A stretch of 64,000 bases of DNA from Methanoprimaticola sp047501175 (lineage in GTDB: Archaea; Thermoplasmatota; Thermoplasmata; Methanomassiliicoccales; Methanomethylophilaceae). The stretch is from positions 62,001-126,000 of the forward strand of contig NZ_JBEQWH010000005.1 of assembly GCF_047501175.1 (NCBI RefSeq). The letters are read 5' to 3'. Of this stretch, positions 26,321-32,787 are shown piece by piece. The first letter of the stretch is position 1. Each line of letters opens with the position of its first letter. Under the pieces are notes generated by a model, which had not been told where the DNA came from, did not search any database, and saw only the letters and a program-made list of their open reading frames with translations. The position numbers were made by a program, and so were the translations under genes.

Positions 26321-27155
26321 GGGCCAGGTCCAGCGTCTCCGCGATGTCGGCATCGATGAGTATCGACCTGTCCCGGATCTCCTTCGGGCACACGGAATGC
26401 TCGTACCCTATGCAGGCGTATGTCGAATCAGGGTTCGAGTACGTCATGTTCCAGAACGGGTACTTGATCCATCCGGGAGTGCTGGGGCCCACGCCCATCT
26501 CCAGGAACAGGACCTTGGAGCCGCCGTGCTCGCGGAGGAACGACTCGTACCTCTCCTTGGACGCATGCCACCTCGCATCCTGGACGAACTTGTCGTCGCA
26601 CCGCAGGTTGGGCACCATCCTCCCTCCGCACACCGGGCAGCGGGGGACGAGTCCGGAGGGCACGCGCATGTCCTTCTGTCCGATGACCATCTCCGATACG
26701 ATGTCCCTGTCGTCGTACGTGTCGTCGGTGCACGCGTTCGCGCATTGCAGGAGACCGTAGTCGCCCTGCACCGCGAACACGCGACCCTCATCGAAGCCGT
26801 TCATGACGAACTGATGGTCCACGTTCGTGGTTATGACGAAGTGCTCCCTGTCCCTCACAAGTTGCAGAAGGTCGCGGTACGCCCCGTTCACCTGCACGTC
26901 GTAGCGGTTGTGCCAGATGTGGCGGCTCCACCACGCCCAGTACGTCTCCTCGTCAGGGAACCTGCGGAACCCTCCCGTGTACATGTCGGTGATCCCGAAC
27001 CGTTCCTCGAAATCGTGGAAGAGTCTGTGGAACCTGTCCCCGTCGTACGTAAGCCCCGCCGACGTGGAGAGTCCCGACCCTGCTCCGATGAGCACCGCGT
27101 CAGCATCCGAGACCGCGTCCGCGATCCCGGCCGGGTCATCCGAGTATGCTCTCAT
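26268..27155 (-). CDS. Class M sirtuin (SirTM-like), macrodomain-linked
   Basis: 295 residues. Sirtuin NAD pocket: LIGAGSGLSTSAGLTYDG (residues ~22-39) and TTNVDHQF (~105). At the place of the catalytic histidine (…HG) the sequence reads AVQGDYG, a Gln, as in SirTM enzymes that ADP-ribosylate proteins rather than deacetylate. Zinc ligands: CANAC and CPVCGG. Known SirTMs in pathogenic Firmicutes sit with a macrodomain hydrolase and modify a lipoyl-carrier protein. Here the macrodomain gene overlaps the start by 20 bp, but no GcvH-like carrier or lipoate ligase is in the window, so the target is open. Last gene of the six-gene cluster. Confidence 0.85.
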   Translation of the reverse strand: MRAYSDDPAGIADAVSDADAVLIGAGSGLSTSAGLTYDGDRFHRLFHDFEERFGITDMYTGGFRRFPDEETYWAWWSRHIWHNRYDVQVNGAYRDLLQLVRDREHFVITTNVDHQFVMNGFDEGRVFAVQGDYGLLQCANACTDDTYDDRDIVSEMVIGQKDMRVPSGLVPRCPVCGGRMVPNLRCDDKFVQDARWHASKERYESFLREHGGSKVLFLEMGVGPSTPGWIKYPFWNMTYSNPDSTYACIGYEHSVCPKEIRDRSILIDADIAETLDLALRSRRTAQMPVRSPTPV

Positions 27156-27924
27156 AGATCCTCCTGTCCTTGTCGGTGAACACATCGAACACCACGTCCA
27201 GGCCGGTCCTCGGAAGTATCCGGGACACGGTGTCCACGGCGATCTCCGCCGCCTCCTTGCCGGGGAATCCGAACACCCCTGTGGATATGCAGCAGAACAC
27301 TATGCTCTCGAGTCCGTTGGCATCCGCGAGCTCCATGCATGAACGGTAGCATGATGCGAGATCGTCGCGATGCCTCCCGGTGAGCTCGCCGCGGACGATC
27401 GGGCCGACCGTGTGTATGACGTTCCTGGCCGGGAGGTTGTATCCGGGCGTGATCCTGGCCGAGCCGGTAGGTTCGGGACGTCCCTGCACAACCATCTCCT
27501 CGGAACATCTCTGGCGCAGCTGGATCCCGGCGAAGGTGTGTATGCAGTTGTCTATGCATGCGTGATTCGGTTGGTAGCATCCGGTCATCCCCGAGTTGGC
27601 TGCGTTCACGATGGCGTCCGCCTCGATCCTGGTTATGTCGCCCTGCCAGAGGCGGATGCGCGGACGGACCTCCGGGATGTCGCGGACCCTGACCACACCC
27701 TTCTCCTCGCGCCTGAGGGACAGGTACGCATCCTGGATGCGTATGAGCTCGTCGGACGCGGGTCCTGCCGGGCGGACGTTCATCAGGGCGCGGAGCAGGT
27801 CGCGCTGTCCCTGCACGTCATCCGGGATGCGTATGCCGGAGTATCCGGGCGACTCCCCTATCAGGGCATCGATGAGGGACGTTCTGAGCCTGTCCACTTC
27901 ACTCTTCGTATCGGCCGTCATCAT
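27136..27924 (-). CDS. Zinc-type macrodomain protein, protein-ADP-ribose hydrolase
   Basis: 262 residues. An N-terminal ~85-residue helical extension leads into a macrodomain: LWQGDITRIEADAIVNAANS binds ADP-ribose (quoted in exactly 20 letters), followed by GCYQPNHACIDNCIHTFAG, whose Cys/His set is characteristic of the zinc-containing macrodomains found in SirTM operons. STGVFGFPGKEAA is the phosphate loop. It should remove ADP-ribose placed by the adjacent sirtuin. Starts (Met-Met, 27924 or 27921) inside the end of the nitroreductase gene and overlaps the sirtuin gene, giving tight coupling. Confidence 0.87.
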   Translation of the reverse strand: MMTADTKSEVDRLRTSLIDALIGESPGYSGIRIPDDVQGQRDLLRALMNVRPAGPASDELIRIQDAYLSLRREEKGVVRVRDIPEVRPRIRLWQGDITRIEADAIVNAANSGMTGCYQPNHACIDNCIHTFAGIQLRQRCSEEMVVQGRPEPTGSARITPGYNLPARNVIHTVGPIVRGELTGRHRDDLASCYRSCMELADANGLESIVFCCISTGVFGFPGKEAAEIAVDTVSRILPRTGLDVVFDVFTDKDRRIYESILG

Positions 27925-28498
27925 ATCGTCCCACGACGATGCGTTCCGGATACGTCCTGGGCTTCGCTTCGGGGAACCCGCCGTCAGGATATCCGAGTGC
28001 GATGTGGACCGCGGCCGTGTACCCTTCCGGGATCCCGTTCTCCGCGACCAGCCTGCGGCCGATCTCCGAGTCGAAGGTCTCCTCGGCCCTGCCGAGTATG
28101 CAGGACCCGATGCCCATGGAATATGCGGCGAGCGCGATGTTGGATGCCATGATCCAGCAGTCCGGCGCGGTGTAGAGGAAGTCGCCGGGTCCGAACAGGG
28201 TGATGACGGTCGGGGCATCGTAGAACGCGTTCTTGATGCTAGGGTCGTCGGCGATGCTCGGCTCGTCCACGGAGACGTAGTCGATCCCGGAGGACACCCG
28301 TCCGTGGAATGCCGATCTGTTGATGCGTCCCAGCGCCCTGTTTATGTTCACATCCCTGCAGACCAGCGTCACCGTGGTCTGTCTGTTGCCCGCGTTGGGC
28401 GAGTATGCCGCGGCATCCAGGATCCTGTCCAGGTCCTCCATCGGCACCTGCCTGTCCTGGAACCTGCGTATCGTGCGGCGTTCCTTCATCCCTCTCAT
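27899..28498 (-). CDS. Nitroreductase-family flavoprotein
   Basis: 199 residues, FMN-dependent fold: start KERRTIRRFQDRQVP, AAAYSPNAGNRQ (FMN contacts), and GIGSCILG near residue 135. Two conserved cysteines lie in VCRDVN and DCWIMAS. Such proteins reduce or dehydrogenate small molecules or peptides; some act in RiPP pathways as azoline dehydrogenases. It lies 13 bp downstream of the PNPOx-ferredoxin gene and overlaps the macrodomain gene, so it belongs to the same transcription unit. Its role in peptide maturation or NAD chemistry is inference. Confidence 0.82.
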   Translation of the reverse strand: MRGMKERRTIRRFQDRQVPMEDLDRILDAAAYSPNAGNRQTTVTLVCRDVNINRALGRINRSAFHGRVSSGIDYVSVDEPSIADDPSIKNAFYDAPTVITLFGPGDFLYTAPDCWIMASNIALAAYSMGIGSCILGRAEETFDSEIGRRLVAENGIPEGYTAAVHIALGYPDGGFPEAKPRTYPERIVVGRYDDGRYEE

Positions 28499-28511
28499 GA
28501 TCCCGTTCGTC

Positions 28512-29117
28512 TCAAAGCCTCCCTATGGACATGGACGGGCAGTTCTCCGCACAGCGCCCGCAGTGCAGGCAGTGGCTCTGATCTATGCGGTACGGCCTTC
28601 CCGGGACGATGGCGCCCTGGGGACAGCCCCTCGCGCATGTGCCGCAGCCGGTGCAGCCGTCGGATATCACGAACCCCTTGTCTTTCGTAACCGCACCTCC
28701 GATGCCGTATGTCCCGCGGTCTATCGGGCGGACGCCCAGGTTGAAGTACTCCAGGGTGGCGGACCTGACCTCGAACACGATGCCGATGTCGCGCGTCTCG
28801 CCGGGGTACACGTTGGACAGGTACGGCTGCTCGTCGAATATGACGGACATCCACCTCTCCTGGTCCTCGGCGGGCGTCGCCCTACCGGAGATGCGGATCA
28901 TCTCCTTCCTGGAGGTGTATCCGAGCGCTTGGAAGCGGCCGTCGTCCATGAGCTCCCTGCAGAACCCCTTCCCCCTTGCGGTGAAGAAGTACATGGCGTC
29001 CGGCTCGTAGTGGATGGCGCTTATGTTGCGGACCTGTGGTGACCCGTTCCCGTCAACGGTGGCGAACGCCAGGATCCCGGCCTCCTCGAGCCTCCTCATG
29101 CATCCATGTGCGTCCAT
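28512..29117 (-). CDS. Pyridoxamine-phosphate-oxidase-like flavin domain fused to 2[4Fe-4S] ferredoxin
   Basis: 201 residues. The first ~130 form a split-barrel flavin-binding domain (FATVDGNGSPQVRNISAIHY, FTARGKGF). The last ~60 carry CTGCGTCARGCPQG and CLHCGRCAENCPSM, two ferredoxin cluster motifs. Together they make a one-chain electron relay from iron-sulfur to flavin. Start chosen at ATG 29117, one base after the radical SAM stop and preceded by GGAG; a GTG at 29126 is also possible. A natural electron donor for the radical SAM/SPASM enzyme or the nitroreductase next to it. Confidence 0.85.
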   Translation of the reverse strand: MDAHGCMRRLEEAGILAFATVDGNGSPQVRNISAIHYEPDAMYFFTARGKGFCRELMDDGRFQALGYTSRKEMIRISGRATPAEDQERWMSVIFDEQPYLSNVYPGETRDIGIVFEVRSATLEYFNLGVRPIDRGTYGIGGAVTKDKGFVISDGCTGCGTCARGCPQGAIVPGRPYRIDQSHCLHCGRCAENCPSMSIGRL

Positions 29118-29118
29118 C

Positions 29119-30156
29119 TCAGTCACACTCCGGGACTATGACCTTCCAGCACTGGGGGTCGGGTGCGTACATGTCGCCTGTCGCGCCCGCGGCGACCGCG
29201 GGGCATCCGCGGCAGAAGCGTAGCAGCTCGCACCTGGAGCACTTCTCGAACCTCTCGTACTCCCTGTACCTGTCCATCCCGGGTCCGGTGAACAGGTCGT
29301 ACAGGTCGTCCGTGAGGGCGTTGCCGATCCTGCTCTCCATGCGCCTGCAGGCGTATACCGAGCCGTCTGGCAGGATGGTCACATGGCAGTTCCCGCAGTT
29401 GCACCCGTCGTAGACGTACTCGTCGTCGGGGTACCCGTCCGGGTCGAACAGCCCCTTCTCGTAGAGGAAGAGGGTCCACAGGTGGTCCTTCAGGTTGAAC
29501 GTGGTGCCGCAGTCGCGGTATCTCTCGAACCTCCCCCAGCACTCCCCCAGCATCCAGCGGTACTCCTCGGGGGAGCAGCAGGTGTCCGCGCTGTCGGCAT
29601 CCGGGCAGTAGCGTGCGAACGAGAATATGTCCGCATTGTTCTCCACCGCGACGTCGACGAGCTCGGGGATCTCCCTGAAGTTCCACTTGGAGACGGTGGC
29701 CATGATCGCGACGTCGATGCCCGCCCCCCTCAGGACCGGTATGGCCCTGAGCGTGGCCCCGTAGGAGCCGAGGCAGCGTATGCGGTCGTGGGTGGCCTCC
29801 AGGCCGTCCAGGGACAGCTGGTACTTCAGACAGCCGTCCTCCCTGAGTCTCCTGCACACATCGTCGTTCAGATGGAACGGGTTCCCGAGGATGGCGAAGG
29901 GTATGCCATGCTCCCTGAGCTTCCCGGTGAGGGTCCAGAACATGGGGTGGAGTATCGGGTCCCCTCCGGTGAGGTATACGTATGGGATGCGCTCCGCCCT
30001 CTCGCAGAACGATTCGATCTGGAGGATGGTCCTGTCCATGTCGTCCAAGGTCATCTCCTTGAACTTTGCATGGCTGCCGAGCGCGTAGATGTAGCAGTGC
30101 TTGCATCTCTGGTCGCATGCTTCTGTGATGTGCCACTGGAAAGCGAAGTAGTCCAT
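29119..30156 (-). CDS. Radical SAM/SPASM enzyme of the ACGX-repeat peptide system
   Basis: 345 residues. The SAM cluster motif is in TEACDQRCKHCYIYA (CxxxCxxC, residues ~13-22). The central barrel has YLTGGDPILHP and YQLSLDGLEATHD. The C-terminal SPASM region holds CNCGNCHVTILPDGSVYAC and CSRCELLRFCRGCPA, supplying two auxiliary clusters. It matches the family known as radical SAM/SPASM protein of the ACGX system, and its gene directly follows an ACGX-repeat peptide gene, 51 bp away. It most likely installs cross-links or other changes on the Cys-rich repeats. SD AGGTG lies a few bases before the ATG. Confidence 0.9.
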   Translation of the reverse strand: MDYFAFQWHITEACDQRCKHCYIYALGSHAKFKEMTLDDMDRTILQIESFCERAERIPYVYLTGGDPILHPMFWTLTGKLREHGIPFAILGNPFHLNDDVCRRLREDGCLKYQLSLDGLEATHDRIRCLGSYGATLRAIPVLRGAGIDVAIMATVSKWNFREIPELVDVAVENNADIFSFARYCPDADSADTCCSPEEYRWMLGECWGRFERYRDCGTTFNLKDHLWTLFLYEKGLFDPDGYPDDEYVYDGCNCGNCHVTILPDGSVYACRRMESRIGNALTDDLYDLFTGPGMDRYREYERFEKCSRCELLRFCRGCPAVAAGATGDMYAPDPQCWKVIVPECD

Positions 30157-30176
30157 GTTCCACCTGGGTAAGTGTC

Positions 30177-30197
30177 GCCCCGTCGCAGGGACGGGGC
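30177..30197 (-). terminator. Hairpin between RiPP precursor and radical SAM gene
   Basis: GCCCCGTC (30177-30184) pairs perfectly with GACGGGGC (30190-30197) around a 5-base loop. It sits in the 51-bp gap after the precursor stop. Such hairpins often raise precursor over enzyme expression by partial termination or mRNA processing; no U-tract follows, so processing or attenuation is more likely than full termination. Confidence 0.5.
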
Positions 30198-30207
30198 AGG
30201 TTTGGGT

Positions 30208-30522
30208 TCAGTTCTTGTCTCCTGCGCCGCAGGCCGAGCCGCACGCGGAGCCGGTCTTCTTGTCCCCAGCGCCGCACGCGGAACCACATGCGGGGCTCGC
30301 CTTCTTGTCACCGGCACCGCAGGCCGAGCCGCAGGCAACGGCGGCCTTCTTGTCTCCTGCTCCACATGCGGAACCGCACGCCGAGCTGGTCTTCTTGTCA
30401 CCGGCACCGCACGCGGAACCGCAGGCAGCGGCGGCCTTCTTGTCTCCGGCACCGCATGCGGAACCGCATGCGGATGCGGGGGTGTTGTTTGTCTTCCTTC
30501 CGAACAGATTCTTGAGCGACAT
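30208..30522 (-). CDS. ACGX-repeat RiPP precursor peptide
   Basis: 104 residues: leader MSLKNLFGRKTNNTPAS (17 residues), then six units of ACGSACGAGDKK separated by three variable small residues (AAA, TSS, AAV, ASP, TGS), ending GDKN. Each unit has two Cys in ACG(S/A) context, 12 Cys in all, and no other Cys. There are no membrane segments. Start chosen at MSLKNL, preceded by an SD-like GGAGAGAT; seven Arg-rich upstream codons are left out. Directly upstream of the radical SAM/SPASM enzyme. Family knowledge: ACGX-repeat peptides are substrates of that enzyme; the mature product is unknown. Confidence 0.9.
   Translation of the reverse strand: MSLKNLFGRKTNNTPASACGSACGAGDKKAAAACGSACGAGDKKTSSACGSACGAGDKKAAVACGSACGAGDKKASPACGSACGAGDKKTGSACGSACGAGDKN
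30211..30471 (-). repeat. Six tandem 45-bp coding repeats in the RiPP precursor
   Basis: Five full 45-bp units plus a last 36-bp unit, starting at 30471, 30426, 30381, 30336, 30291 and 30246 (minus strand). The ACG(S/A) core is constant while third positions and the three linker codons vary, which points to selection on the peptide rather than very recent slippage. Copy number may vary between strains. Confidence 0.9.
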
Positions 30523-30665
30523 TCTATCTCTCCTTCGAGGCATCGTCGCGCAGTTCTCGGCGGCAATGCCTGCGAGAAGGTGATTATCGCGGTATTATTT
30601 AACTCGAGGACGAACCTTTTTGTAAGAATCAATTCCTACCTTTTTCGATACAGGGGTGCTACCTG
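30523..30665. promoter_or_regulatory. Divergent promoter region of the RiPP cluster and the HxlR regulator
   Basis: For the precursor (minus): TATA-like TTAAATAATA at 30593-30602, predicted mRNA start ~30567, leader ~45 bases. For the regulator (plus): SD GGGGTG before ATG 30666. Between them GTAAGAATCAATTCCTAC (30622-30639) forms an inverted repeat of two 8-bp arms with one mismatch and a 2-bp spacer, placed over the likely regulator promoter and 20-35 bp upstream of the cluster TATA. It is a good candidate for the HxlR site. Confidence 0.65.
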
Positions 30666-30998
30666 ATGATATCCAAAGAAGACCTCCCGGCATGCCCCGT
30701 GGCGACCACCGTGATGCTGATTGGAAACAAGTGGAAGCCTCTGATTATACGCGACCTCCTCGCCGGGACGCAGCGCTACAGCGACTTCCTGAGGACGATC
30801 CCGGGGATCAGCCAGAAGGTCCTGACGGAGAACCTCCGCTCGATGGAGAGCGACGGCATCATCGTGCGTATCGAGTATCCGGAGGTCCCTCCCAGGGTCG
30901 AGTACTCACTGAGCGAGCTCGGCGAGACGATGCGTCCGATCCTGAAAGCCATGGAGATCTGGGGGAACAACTACAAGAGCACGTTCAAGGGTGAATGA
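30666..30998 (+). CDS. HxlR-family winged-helix regulator
   Basis: 110 residues with the full HxlR pattern: CPVATTVMLIGNKWKPLIIR (residues 10-29), GTQRYSDFLRTIPGISQKVL (recognition helix region) and an Arg-rich wing IEYPEVPPRVEYSLSE. The N-terminal Cys is the one that senses thiol or electrophile stress in some HxlR members. It is divergent from the RiPP/SirTM cluster with 143 bp between starts containing a palindrome, so it probably controls the cluster and itself. Confidence 0.9.
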   Translation: MISKEDLPACPVATTVMLIGNKWKPLIIRDLLAGTQRYSDFLRTIPGISQKVLTENLRSMESDGIIVRIEYPEVPPRVEYSLSELGETMRPILKAMEIWGNNYKSTFKGE

Positions 30999-31044
30999 CC
31001 GCCCGCATGTGTGCACACGACGCACCCGGACAGAGGTTACACAC

Positions 31045-32064
31045 ATGGATGCCAGGACGAGGGTCGCGACCATTTCGGTCATAGCAGTGGTCATCGCTGT
31101 CGTATTGGCGTATGCATATGTCTCAGACTCGGATCACGACACGGCTGTTCAGGCATCCGATTACTCCGATGTGGACAACTGGATGAGGCTTCCGGGGAGT
31201 ATAGAGCACGAGGTGGATGTAATCTATCTCTATCCCACGACGTTCGTCCCAGGCTATGACGGCGAGGAGTGCACCATATACAACGCGGATATGCGCGAGA
31301 AGGCCAACATGATCTACGAGCGCCAGGCGACCGTGTTCAACGGTTTGGCCAACATCTTCGCCCCGTACTACAGGCAGATCGATGCGGCCAGCCTCGCGGG
31401 GCTGACGCAGCCGGAGATGGTGGAACGCGAGTCCGGGGAGCCGAGGGCCGACGTGTTCGCCGCATTGGATTACTATTTCGAGAACCACAACGACGGGAGG
31501 CCGTTCATCCTCGCCGGACACTCGCAGGGGTCCATGATGATCATGATAATCCTCGACGAGTATATGGAGCGGCATCCGGAGGTCTATGACAGGATGGTCG
31601 CCGCGTACATGATCGGCAATGCCGCCACCAAGGACTGGCTGGCCGCCAATTCGCACGTCAGGATGGCGACGGGTGCGACAGACAATGGGGTGGTGGTGTC
31701 TTGGAACACCGAGGGCCCCGGGAACATCGGCCATTACAACATGGTGGTCCCGGGGGGGGGGTCCGTCTGCATAAACCCCCTGAACTGGAGTACCGATGGC
31801 ACGTATGCGGGGACGGAGGATAACCTCGGATGCCTGACTTCCGACGGGAACGGGGGATACAGGGTGGTCGAGGGCTTCGCCGATGCGCGGGTGGACCTCG
31901 ACAGGGGAAGTGTGATTGTGGAGTCTGTGGATCCGGAGGTCTATTCGAACGGTGCCGAGGCGCTGTTCGGCCCGCAGAGCTACCACGGGCAGGACTACGA
32001 TTTCTTCTACATGAATATCCGCGAGAACGCAGGGGACCGCATCGAGGCTTTCCTATCGGGATGA
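31045..32064 (+). CDS. DUF3089 lipase-like alpha/beta hydrolase, membrane-anchored
   Basis: 339 residues starting MDARTRVATISVIAVVIAVV, an N-terminal membrane helix. DUF3089 features follow: DVIYLYPTTF, NIFAPYYRQID, nucleophile GHSQGSMM (~residue 165), and Asp/His candidates near GPGNIGHYN and YHGQDYDFFY. Likely an extracytoplasmic esterase; substrate unknown. The start has SD GAGGT; an upstream GTG overlapping the HxlR stop is less convincing. It may be co-transcribed with the regulator 46 bp upstream. Confidence 0.8.
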   Translation: MDARTRVATISVIAVVIAVVLAYAYVSDSDHDTAVQASDYSDVDNWMRLPGSIEHEVDVIYLYPTTFVPGYDGEECTIYNADMREKANMIYERQATVFNGLANIFAPYYRQIDAASLAGLTQPEMVERESGEPRADVFAALDYYFENHNDGRPFILAGHSQGSMMIMIILDEYMERHPEVYDRMVAAYMIGNAATKDWLAANSHVRMATGATDNGVVVSWNTEGPGNIGHYNMVVPGGGSVCINPLNWSTDGTYAGTEDNLGCLTSDGNGGYRVVEGFADARVDLDRGSVIVESVDPEVYSNGAEALFGPQSYHGQDYDFFYMNIRENAGDRIEAFLSG

Positions 32065-32079
32065 TCTTTCGACCATCTC

Positions 32080-32472
32080 TCATGTCCGGGACGGGATGCG
32101 GCAACGGGTGTTGCAGTACCATAATGTCCATGCCGTCACAGCGATGCCGATCGTCAGGGAGACTCCCACTGCGGTCGTCCCGATCGCTATCGCGACCGGC
32201 AGGACGGACCAGGACAGTAGGAACATCCCTACGGCTTTGGACAGGCGGGGGAGGTAGTATCCCGTCCTCTCGGCGGCGGACATATGGTTGATCCCGGCCA
32301 CGATTCCGGACCCGCGGCCGGTCAGCATGACGGCCCCGAGGACGATCAGCAGCAGGGACACACTTCCCAGGAGTATGTACACGTTGCCGAGCACCAGCAT
32401 GGAGACCAGGCCCGTCAGCAGAATGATGGGCACGGCCATGACGATAACTGCGATCGCAACCCCGTCGTCCAT
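32080..32472 (-). CDS. DUF3784-like small membrane protein
   Basis: 130 residues with about four hydrophobic segments. The motif GRGSGIVAGINHMSAAERTG after the second helix is typical of DUF3784 proteins (…G.N.M...E...). Function unknown. The start MDDGVAIAV is preferred; an Arg-rich 16-codon extension lies upstream. Confidence 0.65.
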   Translation of the reverse strand: MDDGVAIAVIVMAVPIILLTGLVSMLVLGNVYILLGSVSLLLIVLGAVMLTGRGSGIVAGINHMSAAERTGYYLPRLSKAVGMFLLSWSVLPVAIAIGTTAVGVSLTIGIAVTAWTLWYCNTRCRIPSRT

Positions 32473-32787
32473 GCGGGTGGACCGTCGTCTCGATTCAAAA
32501 CGTTGCCTGTGCAATGTCATCTCTCGGTTCTCACACGGTTCCGCATGACAATGAAGGCTATGGTGTGTGCATCATATGTGTTGTTAGACCGTACATGTGT
32601 GTTTTCAGGAGCCTCCAGTTCTATTTGGAAAGGATATGCGATGACGAGGTTGCTTCTTCACAGAGGCATGTAGTGTCGTAATCGTGATCGAAATCGATCA
32701 ATACGCTCTGTTGAAATCACAATGTTCCCGTAGCTTCGGCATGGGATTGCCTTGGGCATCACTGCCCAAGGGCAGGGTCCCATCACT
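32473..32787. other. Intergenic stretch with one terminator-like hairpin
   Basis: Only one structure is seen: CCTTGGGC (32750-32757) pairs with GCCCAAGG (32764-32771) around a 6-base loop, 17 bases after the stop of the minus-strand LRR gene, so probably its terminator. Short open frames here have no recognisable protein character. Confidence 0.5.

Noticed and set aside
30155..30583. Plus-strand frames opposite the ACGX precursor
   Set aside because: They are mirror translations of the 45-bp repeats. SD, leader and the neighbouring radical SAM gene all support the minus strand.
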